A stretch of DNA of 28,143 bases from an uncultured Veillonella sp. (GTDB lineage: Bacteria; Bacillota; Negativicutes; Veillonellales; Veillonellaceae). The stretch spans positions 1 to 28,143 of the forward strand of contig CABSJA010000023.1 of the NCBI GenBank assembly GCA_902477915.1, given 5' to 3'. Numbering within the stretch: position 1 is the stretch's first letter; every line of letters begins with the position of its first letter. The notes below the pieces were generated by a model. It saw only the letters and a program-made list of their open reading frames with translations, ran no database searches and was not told the DNA's origin. Position numbers and translations under genes: made by a program. Below, piece by piece: positions 21,614 through 28,143 of the stretch.

Positions 21614-22504
21614 TTAGTGTACTCGTAGTTTCTTAAAGTCTGTCGTCAAGTATCTGCGCAGCTTCCGCAGGGCTCGTTCATGGCGCCGTTGGATAGCTTG
21701 GCGGCTACAATTCAGTTCTTCACTGACGGATACGAGGCTTTTACAATCACCGTACACGCGGCGTAATAGATCTTGTTGATCTGGAGATAATCTACCGAGA
21801 GCCCATACGAGGCGAGCCCGTAGTCGTTGTTCCTCATCGGCCGTCATGATCATGTCTGCTATATTTTCTCCAGATGAGAAGATATCCATACCAACAGCTA
21901 CCTCGCCATCATCGGTGATGCGGTCTAGTATATGAATCTCTCGATGATTACGCAACCGCTCCCGCTTCCAATACCGCATGTAACCATACCTAACACCAGC
22001 TTTCACAAAGCCTGGGAACGGTACGGAGCCTTTTAAATCAAAGCTATAAATCGATTCTAAAAGGATGGCCCACAGATAGCTCTCTAGGTCTTCACGGAAT
22101 TCGCGGTTCCCCGTTTTATTCGTATAGTGTAAGATGAGTGGTCGATACCTGCGACAGAGCTCGATTTGAGCCGCATCATGGCGCAGCTCATCGGCGGACC
22201 AAGGCTGATAGCCAACAGTCTGTATTCGCATATTTGGATTTTGACAGATCGACACGAGGCTCTTATCCGATAAGGATGTTAAGACCTGATGACCACAGAT
22301 AAGAGTCTGTAGTTTCAACTCATCTGGTACCTTGTACTCTGGTTCCTTAGGCGGTATCGTTTCAGATTCTACTTCCTTATAAAAAGGTCTCTTAGATAGT
22401 ACTTCTTTAGAAGAAGTTCCCTTTGAAGATATTTCCTCAGATTGTAAGCTTGCAGTTTTAATACAGGTTCGTTGTACTAACGGTTCTTCGTTTGTGTATA
22501 ACAT
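21614..22504 (-). CDS. Sigma-70 family RNA polymerase sigma factor
   Basis: 296 residues from the ATG at 22504 (AAAGGGGA upstream; the earlier ATG at 22528 has no site). Region 2 spans about 111-187: CRRYRPLILHYTNKTGNREF, EDLESYLWAILLESIYSFDL and then FVKAGVRYGYMRYWKRERLR. Region 4 spans about 229-285: LGRLSPDQQDLLRRVYGDCK, then VSEELNCSRQAIQRRHERAL as the DNA-binding helix-turn-helix. The spacing is that of two-domain alternative sigma factors (SigH/ECF-like) rather than the housekeeping factor. Unusually, about 105 residues precede region 2; the first 60 are low-complexity, rich in Ser, Lys and Glu, possibly a regulatory or degradable tail. No anti-sigma gene is adjacent. The gene next downstream, 20576-21184, is a candidate target or partner. 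Confidence 0.88.
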   Translation of the reverse strand: MLYTNEEPLVQRTCIKTASLQSEEISSKGTSSKEVLSKRPFYKEVESETIPPKEPEYKVPDELKLQTLICGHQVLTSLSDKSLVSICQNPNMRIQTVGYQPWSADELRHDAAQIELCRRYRPLILHYTNKTGNREFREDLESYLWAILLESIYSFDLKGSVPFPGFVKAGVRYGYMRYWKRERLRNHREIHILDRITDDGEVAVGMDIFSSGENIADMIMTADEEQRLRARLVWALGRLSPDQQDLLRRVYGDCKSLVSVSEELNCSRQAIQRRHERALRKLRRYLTTDFKKLRVH

Positions 22505-22675
22505 AAATCCCCTTTCCTGCCATGGCATAGCGCTTATCTACACAATAGCGCGGAACGGGGATTTTGACAAATTGGCAATTCCTTAGAATTCCCACATATT
22601 CTGTTGCAATGTAACATTAATTTCTATCCATTAAAAGACATAACTATACACCTAGATAGGTAATTGCTGAAAATA

Positions 22676-22711
22676 AAAAGAGACACCTTAGAGGAATATG
22701 GTGTCTCTTTT
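22676..22711 (-). terminator. Intrinsic terminator
   Basis: Perfect 12-bp stem AAAAGAGACACC (22676-22687) with its complement (22700-22711). TTTTTATTTTC follows on the minus strand. It ends the transcript of 22834-23898. The rest of the 22505-22833 gap shows no gene, and no continuation of the truncated ATPase. Confidence 0.9.
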
Positions 22712-22833
22712 AGAGGAATTAGTACTACCATTGGGTAATAGTACGTAAGTTACAATTACTGATATACACGTTAGGCGTAACGAATTCTGATATTACAAAT
22801 AATTGTACAGGTAATCGTATTTAAATTGTCTGA

Positions 22834-23898
22834 TTACATGGCAATACAGGAGGCTTCCACAAAGTCTTTTAGCTGTGGTTTTACGTAGGTTTGGTACACA
22901 TCTGCACCATTGCCACGGACGATGTCGCCCCAGTATTTATACACATAGCGGTACCAAAAATGGAACATGCTATTTGTGAAGTGGTAGTCAGCGTATTTCG
23001 CTGGCCCACGGCTGTTCGCTTGGATACGACCTACGAGACCCATGGCCATCAAGTCGTTTAAGCGAGATGTAAAGGTGCCGCTTTTAATTTGGCTCGCTTG
23101 CAACAGCTCCACATAGTATGGTCTCTCTAGTGTAGCAAGGCCAGATAGGATTGCGTTAGCACCGGTTATATTTTTCATATCTCGATGTAAGATATGCTGC
23201 GTTTCTTCAAAGAGTGCGCCCGATACGGAGAAGAACAAATTAATAATGTTCGTATCGATGCTTTCACCATTATTAAAGTACTGCACATAGGCAGGCAAAC
23301 CACCTGTTACAGCGAACACGGTACGCAAGTCATCCTTGGCATAGTGAAGGCCCAAGGATTTCATGTCCACCAAGGAGAATGGTTTCACCTCGAAATATTC
23401 CGACACATAAGGGCCGATCAAGCTGCGATCGCCAATGATGCGGCCATCCAGTTGTTCTAACCCATTCGCCATCAAGATGATGTTCAAATGGCTCGTTTCT
23501 TTATAAGCATCTAACAAATCGCGCAAGTGAATAGGGAACTGAGGTACAGCCTCCACCAAGGAAGGGTAATCATCAATCACCACAGTCTGAGGCGTTTTTA
23601 CACTGCTTTCAAATAGACCCTCAAAGGCCTCTTGCAAGCTAGTGATTGGTTCGAATTTATCCTGCCCATCAGCAGGAACAAAACGTGCCTCAAGAGCTCG
23701 ATTCATATCGGCTACATGGATGGCTTCATTAGCCATGCGCCCCGCCAAGTATAACGCCTTATGACGGCGCACAAGCTGGGAAGCCACATAGGATTTGCCA
23801 CTGCGATGCGGACCATACACAACACACAAACTCATTTGATTCATCGCAATACGGGACTGGATACTCTCAATAATTTCAGCACGTCCCACAAAATTCAT
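22834..23898 (-). CDS. Archaeal-type AAA ATPase, short, lacking most of the DUF234 domain
   Basis: 354 residues. It starts MNFVGRAEIIESIQSRIA and has a Walker A motif GPHRSGKS (29-36) and a Walker B-type TVVIDDYPSL near 105-114, typical of the 'ATPase domain predominantly from Archaea' family (PF01637). The middle contains FAVTGGLPAYVQYFNNG, the 'tGG.P.yl..~' element of that family, and then a winged-helix with SGTFTSRLNDLMAMGLVGRI. At about 310-330 comes HFTNSMFHFWYRYVYKYWGD, the start of the C-terminal DUF234 region. Family members normally continue for about 100 more residues with a nuclease-like fold; here the protein ends at FVEASCIAM, just where 'fE..C' begins it. ATG 23898 with GGAGGTGA upstream. 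The ATPase part looks intact. The role (often toxin- or defence-like) is uncertain. Confidence 0.82.
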   Translation of the reverse strand: MNFVGRAEIIESIQSRIAMNQMSLCVVYGPHRSGKSYVASQLVRRHKALYLAGRMANEAIHVADMNRALEARFVPADGQDKFEPITSLQEAFEGLFESSVKTPQTVVIDDYPSLVEAVPQFPIHLRDLLDAYKETSHLNIILMANGLEQLDGRIIGDRSLIGPYVSEYFEVKPFSLVDMKSLGLHYAKDDLRTVFAVTGGLPAYVQYFNNGESIDTNIINLFFSVSGALFEETQHILHRDMKNITGANAILSGLATLERPYYVELLQASQIKSGTFTSRLNDLMAMGLVGRIQANSRGPAKYADYHFTNSMFHFWYRYVYKYWGDIVRGNGADVYQTYVKPQLKDFVEASCIAM

Positions 23899-24130
23899 AT
23901 ACTCTCACCTCCAACATTCTATGGAGACTATTATATCATAAATTTAAAACAAATTTAAACTTATTTTCATATTATTAACATGACTTTTGATTATGTTAAA
24001 TTTTTTACGCATAAAATATACTTATTTAATGGTTTACTTTTTACTCATATGTTTGTGAAAGTTCCCATATTTACTACATTCTATACAGTTGTAACCCCAA
24101 TACAACTATACAGAGGAAAGTATAAAAAAA

Positions 24131-24157
24131 GACGTGCCTATCTAGGATAAGCACGTC
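24131..24157 (-). terminator. Intrinsic terminator of the GH3 gene
   Basis: Stem GACGTGC.TATC (24131-24142) with GATA.GCACGTC (24146-24157), loop TAG. On the minus strand TTTTTTTATAC follows, a strong U-tract. It lies about 90 bases after the GH3 stop. The other part of the gap, 23899-24120, is AT-rich and contains one GTGAAAGT (24055). Confidence 0.9.
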
Positions 24158-24159
24158 AT

Positions 24160-24202
24160 GTGTATATGTTTATATGTATATGTATATCAATATGTATATG
24201 TA
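24160..24202. repeat. Degenerate TATATG short tandem repeat
   Basis: A run of (G)TATATG-like units, interrupted by TTT and CAA, between the GH3 stop and its terminator. Such a hexanucleotide-type tract could vary in length by slippage; no promoter or coding frame depends on it here. Confidence 0.6.
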
Positions 24203-24245
24203 ATAGTTATGTTTATGGACGATACCTGCGAGAGCGTTCCTAACC

Positions 24246-25394
24246 TTATTGTTGCATTTGCGTTTGCATCTTCATGAGTAGAATATGCTTAACCGCATCA
24301 TTAAGGCGATCATTCGTAATCGTTCCGTTCGCCACGGCTTGGGTTAATGCTCGATGGACTTCATCGATGTGAACAGTATCCGCATCAAGGAGAACGATAT
24401 CACTGCCCGCCACGATGGAGTCTACCGCAAAGTCCCCTATTTTTTGGTTTGCTTGCAAGGCACCTACATCGACACGGTCTGTCAAGACCACCCCATTATA
24501 GCCAAGCTCATGCCGTAGCCAATCCGTGATAATCGCCTTAGAAGTGCTGGCCAAGTGTGCATTGTCGATAGCCGGGATTTGCACATGGCTCATAACGAGC
24601 ATATACGTATTCGCCGTCGTCTGTGTAATGAGGCGTTTGAATACAGCTACATCCGTAGTATTGAGATATGCTTTCGCATCATTAGCGGTCTCAAAGGACG
24701 CATCGCCGAGGCTCACCGTTGGGAAGTAATTGTAACCAAACCACATTTTGTTGATTTGGTACCGCTCCGCCATAGCAAGGTCCATATGCCCTGCCCAAGT
24801 AGGATCAGATGTATAGGACACATTCGGCACCCCAAGGTTCGCATTCGGCCCGATGACGAGGTTGAATCCCATGTCGCGCATTTCGATAGCCGATCGGGTC
24901 GCTAAATTAATAATCCGTTCCATCGGTAATTGGCCCCAACGATTGGGCTCTGGCAAGCGCAAGAAACTTTCATTAGAACGCAACACTTTATCTCGATTAA
25001 TCGCTATATAAGGCGTCACCATGCTCGCCGTTGAGGCCGTTTGCATGATGTCGTTTGTGAAAGCTTTCACTTGGTTTTTATTATTTAGATTTTCATTGGT
25101 TAGCATAACGCCGCTTACACGATATTTCCTGATGACGTCCTTTTGAGACTGTCCTACCGTGCTGCCATGAAGGCTAATCATCATCAGCTGGCCTATCTTG
25201 TCCTCTTGAGACATAGCCCCAAGCCAGGTATTTACCTTCTCAGGGACAGGCTTGTCAGATTGCATGACGGCCCGATACGACACAGTTCGTACCTCTTCCT
25301 GCTCTGCCTGACTCTCATGCTGGCATCCCGCAGTACCGATGGCGGCGACAATCAAGGCCATGCCACATAGGGCACGCCGTAAAAACAAGTTCAT
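24246..25394 (-). CDS. GH3-family lipoprotein lacking the usual acid/base motif
   Basis: 382 residues. A lipoprotein signal (RRALCGMALIVAAIGTAGC, lipid-bearing Cys24) is followed by a glycoside hydrolase family 3 N-terminal barrel, as in NagZ-type beta-N-acetylglucosaminidases: MSQEDKIGQLMMISLHGSTV (61-80), YRVSGVMLTNENL, LVMSHVQIPAIDNAHLASTS (266-285) and LGYNGVVLTDRVDVGAL (297-313). Asp306 is at the nucleophile position. However, the KHFPGHG loop that gives the acid/base His in NagZ is replaced by GYNYFPTVSLG (220-230), and the substrate-binding QEGG.V.R region is INRDKVLRSNESFLRL (132-147). So the fold is present but catalysis as in NagZ is doubtful; it may bind rather than cut peptidoglycan fragments. 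ATG 25394 with GGAGAG adjacent and AAGGAG further up. It stands alone, between 23899 and 25856. Confidence 0.85.
   Translation of the reverse strand: MNLFLRRALCGMALIVAAIGTAGCQHESQAEQEEVRTVSYRAVMQSDKPVPEKVNTWLGAMSQEDKIGQLMMISLHGSTVGQSQKDVIRKYRVSGVMLTNENLNNKNQVKAFTNDIMQTASTASMVTPYIAINRDKVLRSNESFLRLPEPNRWGQLPMERIINLATRSAIEMRDMGFNLVIGPNANLGVPNVSYTSDPTWAGHMDLAMAERYQINKMWFGYNYFPTVSLGDASFETANDAKAYLNTTDVAVFKRLITQTTANTYMLVMSHVQIPAIDNAHLASTSKAIITDWLRHELGYNGVVLTDRVDVGALQANQKIGDFAVDSIVAGSDIVLLDADTVHIDEVHRALTQAVANGTITNDRLNDAVKHILLMKMQTQMQQ
25057..25070. repeat. Palindromic double copy of the GTGAAAGC octamer
   Basis: GTGAAAGCTTTCAC inside the GH3 gene (codons V-K-A-F-T) is two octamers overlapping head to head. 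The octamer, written GCTTTCAC, occurs on the plus strand at 1601, 2676, 7056, 15539, 17820, 21999, 23260, 25063, 27037 and 27734, and on the minus strand at 2539, 8583, 10705, 14068, 17506, 21246, 25057 and 25477 (left coordinate). Five ACTTTCAC variants lie at 1919, 13509, 18395 (approximate), 24055 and 27400. Confidence 0.8.
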
Positions 25395-25655
25395 CTCTCC
25401 ACAAAACTCCTTGTAATACTCTCTTACATGATACCTTTCTATATATTATACACTATATAATTCATCTTTTCCTCATGTGAAAGCCAGTTTTCTATATCAA
25501 TTTATCATAATAAAGTTATAAAGTAGTAGTAACAATTAATATACGAGGCAATCCATTGATATGAAACAATTATGATAGTACATACAGTCACAATATCGGG
25601 TCTTATGAGATCCATACATATAACATATACAAAACTATAAGAATGTTATACATAA

Positions 25656-25737
25656 AAATCCTACGAATCGCATGTAAGGTGACACTTAGTAGTCAATGTC
25701 TACATAAGTATCAAGTCACTCATGACCCGTAGGATTT
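25656..25737 (-). terminator. 82-base multi-segment hairpin, probable hydrogenase terminator
   Basis: Outer arms AAATCCTACG and CGTAGGATTT (25656-25665, 25728-25737) enclose nested complementary segments in order: CATG/CATG, GTGAC/GTCAC, ACTTA/TAAGT, GTAG/CTAC, with a 7-base loop. TTTTTATG follows on the minus strand. It lies 120 bases after the hydrogenase stop. The remainder of 25395-25856 holds one GTGAAAGC at 25477, an AT-rich region, and no gene. Confidence 0.65.
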
Positions 25738-25856
25738 ATGTCTGTTCAGTTAGTTACTCATATACCAGTCTAACTATACTAATGTATCGATGTATTCATC
25801 GCCAGAATACATTCGAAACAACTCGTACTGAGTAAATTAGCTAATTTGTAATGCTA

Positions 25857-27287
25857 TTAGCCCTTATATTTAGGGGATGTTGGGCATGTTTCAGGTGTTA
25901 CGTCTTTGCGATCACCAAGCACCGCGCTGCGGTCTGTGTAGTGTGTATGCAATAATTCATGCGCCTTGTGACCCAATGGTTCGCCTAAGAAATCTTTGTA
26001 CAATGCTTGGATTTCTGGGTTTTCATAAGAAGCAACCCATTTGTAGTTAGCATCAGCTTCGTAAAGACCACCGATACGAGCTTCCTTAGTTTTCACAGCT
26101 TGCGGCAATTTAGTGCGCGGTTGACCGCCGCCACCAATACAGCCGCCTGGGCACGCCATAACTTCGATGAAGTCATAGTGTTTATCGCTGTCTTTCAACG
26201 CATTAAGGAAGTCACGTGTATTTTTACCGCCATGCACTACAGCAACGGACAATGTAACGTCATCACCTAATTGAACAGTGGCCTCTTTAACGCCTTCCAT
26301 ACCACGAACGTCTTCGAGGTGAGTCAAAGCATATGGAGGTGGTTCTTTATCAGTGATGAGCTTGTACGCTGTACGCATAGCTGCTTCCATAACACCGCCA
26401 GTGTTACCGAAGATGATGGATGCACCAGTTTCCATACCGATTAAGTCATCGAATTGGGATTCTTCAATAGCATTGAAGTCGAGGTTTTCCTCTTGGATCC
26501 AACGGATGAACTCACGAGTTGTAATGGAAATGTCTGTATCCATGCCAAGGGATTCGTCATCATAGAAACGAGCTGCTGCATTTTCTTCTTCACGCTTTGT
26601 TTCTGCTTTTTTAGCCGTACAAGGGTTTACAGATACAGATACGATATTGCTAGGATTAATGCCTTTTTTCTCAGCAAAGTAAGTTTTAATCATAGCTGCT
26701 TCCATAGCGATACAAGAACGTGTGGAAGACAAGTTAGGAATCAATTCAGGGAAGTAGATTTCCGCAAAGCGTACCCACGCTGGGCAGCAGCTTGTGAACT
26801 GAGGAATTTGACCGCCAGTTTTAAGACGTTCAACAAGCTCAGATGCTTCTTCCATAATCGTTAAATCCGCACCAAAGTTAGTGTCTACTACATAGTCTGC
26901 ACCTAATGCACGCAATGCACCAACCATTTTACCTTCAAGGAATGTACCTGGTTCGTAACCGAAGCCTTCGCCGATAGCTACACGAACAGCTGGAGCTGTT
27001 TGAATAACAACGATCTTTTCAGGATCTGCAAGAGCTGCTTTCACCTTTTCAAGCTCGGATTTAGCATGCATGGAGTCGAATGGACATGCAGCCGCACATT
27101 GACCACAGTGGATACATACAGGCACGTCGCCATTTGCGTCGAGATCGTAGTAGTCGAGTACGCTCATTACGTCCGCACAAGCGCGACGGCATAACGTACA
27201 GTTTTTACACTTGGAAATGTCGTGATAAATGGATGGATTGTCGAGCGCAATCGGCACGCGTTTATCGATAAATTCGTATTGAGACAT
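25857..27287 (-). CDS. [FeFe]-hydrogenase, catalytic subunit with small-subunit domain
   Basis: 476 residues from the ATG at 27287 (AGGAGG 6 bases upstream; an ORF from 27377 has no site). It reduces protons to H2, or the reverse, in the cytoplasm. Two [4Fe-4S] ferredoxin clusters are bound by C27-x2-C30-x2-C33-x3-C37 and C58-x2-C61-x2-C64-x3-C68. The H-cluster motifs are TSCCPAW (165-171), NPCTAKKAE (221-229) and EVMACPGGCIGGGGQP (375-390). The C-terminal small-subunit domain has ENPEIQALYKDFLG and KAHELLHTHY. The second motif is usually MPCxxK; here the Met is Asn, which may tune the active site or mark another hydrogenase group. The ligand Cys residues are all present, so activity is likely. 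No maturase gene (hydE/F/G) is in the window. In Veillonella-like fermenters it would dispose of electrons from lactate oxidation. Confidence 0.92.
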   Translation of the reverse strand: MSQYEFIDKRVPIALDNPSIYHDISKCKNCTLCRRACADVMSVLDYYDLDANGDVPVCIHCGQCAAACPFDSMHAKSELEKVKAALADPEKIVVIQTAPAVRVAIGEGFGYEPGTFLEGKMVGALRALGADYVVDTNFGADLTIMEEASELVERLKTGGQIPQFTSCCPAWVRFAEIYFPELIPNLSSTRSCIAMEAAMIKTYFAEKKGINPSNIVSVSVNPCTAKKAETKREEENAAARFYDDESLGMDTDISITTREFIRWIQEENLDFNAIEESQFDDLIGMETGASIIFGNTGGVMEAAMRTAYKLITDKEPPPYALTHLEDVRGMEGVKEATVQLGDDVTLSVAVVHGGKNTRDFLNALKDSDKHYDFIEVMACPGGCIGGGGQPRTKLPQAVKTKEARIGGLYEADANYKWVASYENPEIQALYKDFLGEPLGHKAHELLHTHYTDRSAVLGDRKDVTPETCPTSPKYKG

Positions 27288-27480
27288 GAGGACCTCCTCT
27301 AACAAACTAAAACTATCAACCTTTTGGGAAACATCGGCAAAACTACAGAGCACTGTGCTCAAGGCGTACTTCCACATCTTACCTCTAGTATACGCTATGG
27401 TGAAAGTTTATACTATGTAGAAATGTTACACTTTTGTGCAAAATTATGGTCAATCATCCCTCTCTAGATACCATAATATT

Positions 27481-27528
27481 GCGCATGAAATTATAAGTGA
27501 CATTATGAGTGACATTCTACATGACATT
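27481..27528. repeat. Four tandem 12-bp repeats upstream of the hydrogenase
   Basis: Plus-strand units GCGCATGAAATT, ATAAGTGACATT, ATGAGTGACATT, CTACATGACATT are strictly in 12-bp phase; on the minus strand this reads AATGTCA-N5 repeated, with the last copy degenerate. They lie about 195-240 bases before the hydrogenase start. The remaining 27288-27480 holds ACTTTCAC at 27400 and a TATACT near 27389, a possible promoter element. Confidence 0.55.
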
Positions 27529-27645
27529 GTACGTCAGTATATTTCAACAAGATAGAAATTACATAAATGCGTAATAATATTCCCATTGTATCACGAATGG
27601 GTAAATAATTCACCAATTTTTCGGGAATTAAAACAACAGAAAAAT

Positions 27646-27699
27646 ACACGTCAATCTAAATAAAAGAAAAACGCATGTCAATTTAAATAAAAGAAAAAA
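27646..27699. repeat. Imperfect tandem duplication, about 27 bp
   Basis: Units at 27646-27670 and 27671-27699 share GTCAAT.TAAATAAAAGAAAA. They lie in the tail after the terminator at 27700-27725, in the A-rich part, and may have arisen by slippage. Confidence 0.65.
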
Positions 27700-27725
27700 C
27701 GCACGTTCTCTAATGAGAACGTGCG
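27700..27725 (-). terminator. Intrinsic terminator
   Basis: Perfect 11-bp stem CGCACGTTCTC (27700-27710) with GAGAACGTGCG (27715-27725), loop TAAT, followed by TTTTTTC on the minus strand. It ends the transcript of the gene at 27770. A GCTTTCAC octamer within a near-palindrome (TGTGAAGCTTTCACA, 27728-27742) directly precedes it. Confidence 0.92.
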
Positions 27726-27769
27726 TGTGTGAAGCTTTCACAAAGAATCATAACCCTCGAAGGATCAGA

Positions 27770-28143
27770 TTATTTGTCACCCCAGATAAGTGTGTACACA
27801 GCATATGCAGGAGTGCCTTGTTCAACCTTACGAGTAGACTTATTAGGTTGTTCCTCTTTCACAACATAACCTTGAGGGTTGTAAAGAGTAACCTTAACGT
27901 CTTTTACTTCGCGTTTTTTGTGGTTGAACTCTTCAGTTACGATGTAGTGGTAACCTTCATAGTCCATAGCTTTGATGTCCAAAGTAGCTTTTTTGTCATC
28001 TTTTTTAACGGAATCGTTATCGATGGACCAAGTGATACCATTGCTATCTGTACCAACTGTATACCAATTTGCCGCATCAACACTACCGATACCACCAATG
28101 AATAAAGCGCCTGCTGCCAAAACAGCTGCCAATGTTTTTTTCA
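27770..28143 (-). CDS. Small exported protein, start codon cut by the window edge
   Basis: The window ends with TGA AAA AAA, which with one missing A would read ATG AAA AAA ACA TTG; so the true start is one base outside and the protein is 124 residues. Signal peptide M-KKTLAAVLAAGALFIGGI, cleavage near VDA-ANW. The mature part is a small beta-rich domain with NWYTVGTDSNGITWSIDNDS near its start and YHYIVTEEFNHKKREV later, an arrangement seen in surface-adhesin protein E-like and similar small exported proteins. This is an impression, not a secure call. A weak parallel to WYIDRSSL of 10989-11453 exists. It ends 45 bases before a strong terminator. Its ribosome binding site and promoter are outside the window. 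Confidence 0.78.
   Translation of the reverse strand, partial: KKTLAAVLAAGALFIGGIGSVDAANWYTVGTDSNGITWSIDNDSVKKDDKKATLDIKAMDYEGYHYIVTEEFNHKKREVKDVKVTLYNPQGYVVKEEQPNKSTRKVEQGTPAYAVYTLIWGDK

Noticed and set aside
24160..24202. TATATG repeat as a phase-variation tract
   Set aside because: It is downstream of a stop codon and not in a promoter or coding frame, so length change would have no obvious effect.
1..28143. CRISPR arrays, insertion sequences, prophage genes, tRNA or rRNA genes
   Set aside because: No regularly spaced repeats of CRISPR type, no transposase or integrase, no phage structural gene and no recognisable tRNA or rRNA sequence was seen on either strand.

Overview
The window looks like a chromosomal segment of a diderm Firmicute of the class Negativicutes, most likely Veillonella. 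The signs are low GC content, strong Gram-positive-type ribosome binding sites (GGAGG variants), and yet outer-membrane biology: a YadA-type trimeric autotransporter and many small exported proteins. There is also an [FeFe]-hydrogenase with a small-subunit domain. The genus is inferred from gene content; no rRNA or tRNA gene is present.

Layout. 1-780: 5' end of an ArsC/Spx-family gene and a higBA toxin-antitoxin operon with a palindromic operator. 1183-3337: a DUF554 membrane protein, a structured intergenic region, a DNA-3-methyladenine glycosylase I gene and a coupled membrane-protein gene. 3581-6557: a pair of tandem palindromes and two near-identical flavin-reductase-like genes flanking the most divergent member of a four-copy exported family (family A, PGADASI motif). 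6740-14114: an AT-rich accessory block of exported and membrane proteins, including two closely related family A copies, three proteins of a second family (YAPPQY-type) and a 33-residue hydrophobic toxin-like ORF with a convergent RNA. 14393-15808: a sodium:solute symporter. 15943-17555: a second 33-residue toxin locus and the fourth family A gene. 17637-20293: a short trimeric autotransporter and two exported proteins with a BamE-like motif. 20576-22504: a gene that may be distantly ComK-like, preceded by a LexA-type palindrome, and a sigma-70 family factor. 22834-25394: a truncated archaeal-type ATPase and a GH3 lipoprotein that lacks the usual acid/base motif. 25857-28143: the hydrogenase and the 5'-clipped gene of a small exported protein.

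The most unusual signals are not annotated-type genes. (1) The octamer GCTTTCAC/GTGAAAGC occurs 18 times by hand count, against about 0.7 expected. It lies in both orientations, in all reading frames and between genes, as a DNA-uptake-type sequence would. (2) Two paralogous loci each encode a 33-aa single-span hydrophobic peptide and, on the opposite strand, a consensus promoter driving a short RNA that ends in the toxin 3' end; this is the architecture of a type I toxin-antitoxin system. (3) Four members of the exported families carry the same long hairpin just before the gene, and in one copy the arms have been replaced by a different complementary pair. (4) Three unrelated promoters share -35, -10, spacer and early transcribed sequence.

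Most genes point left (minus strand). The exceptions are one family A gene (4513-5862), the 154-aa exported protein (10989-11453) and the symporter (14393-15808). Nearly every transcription unit ends in a clear hairpin terminator.
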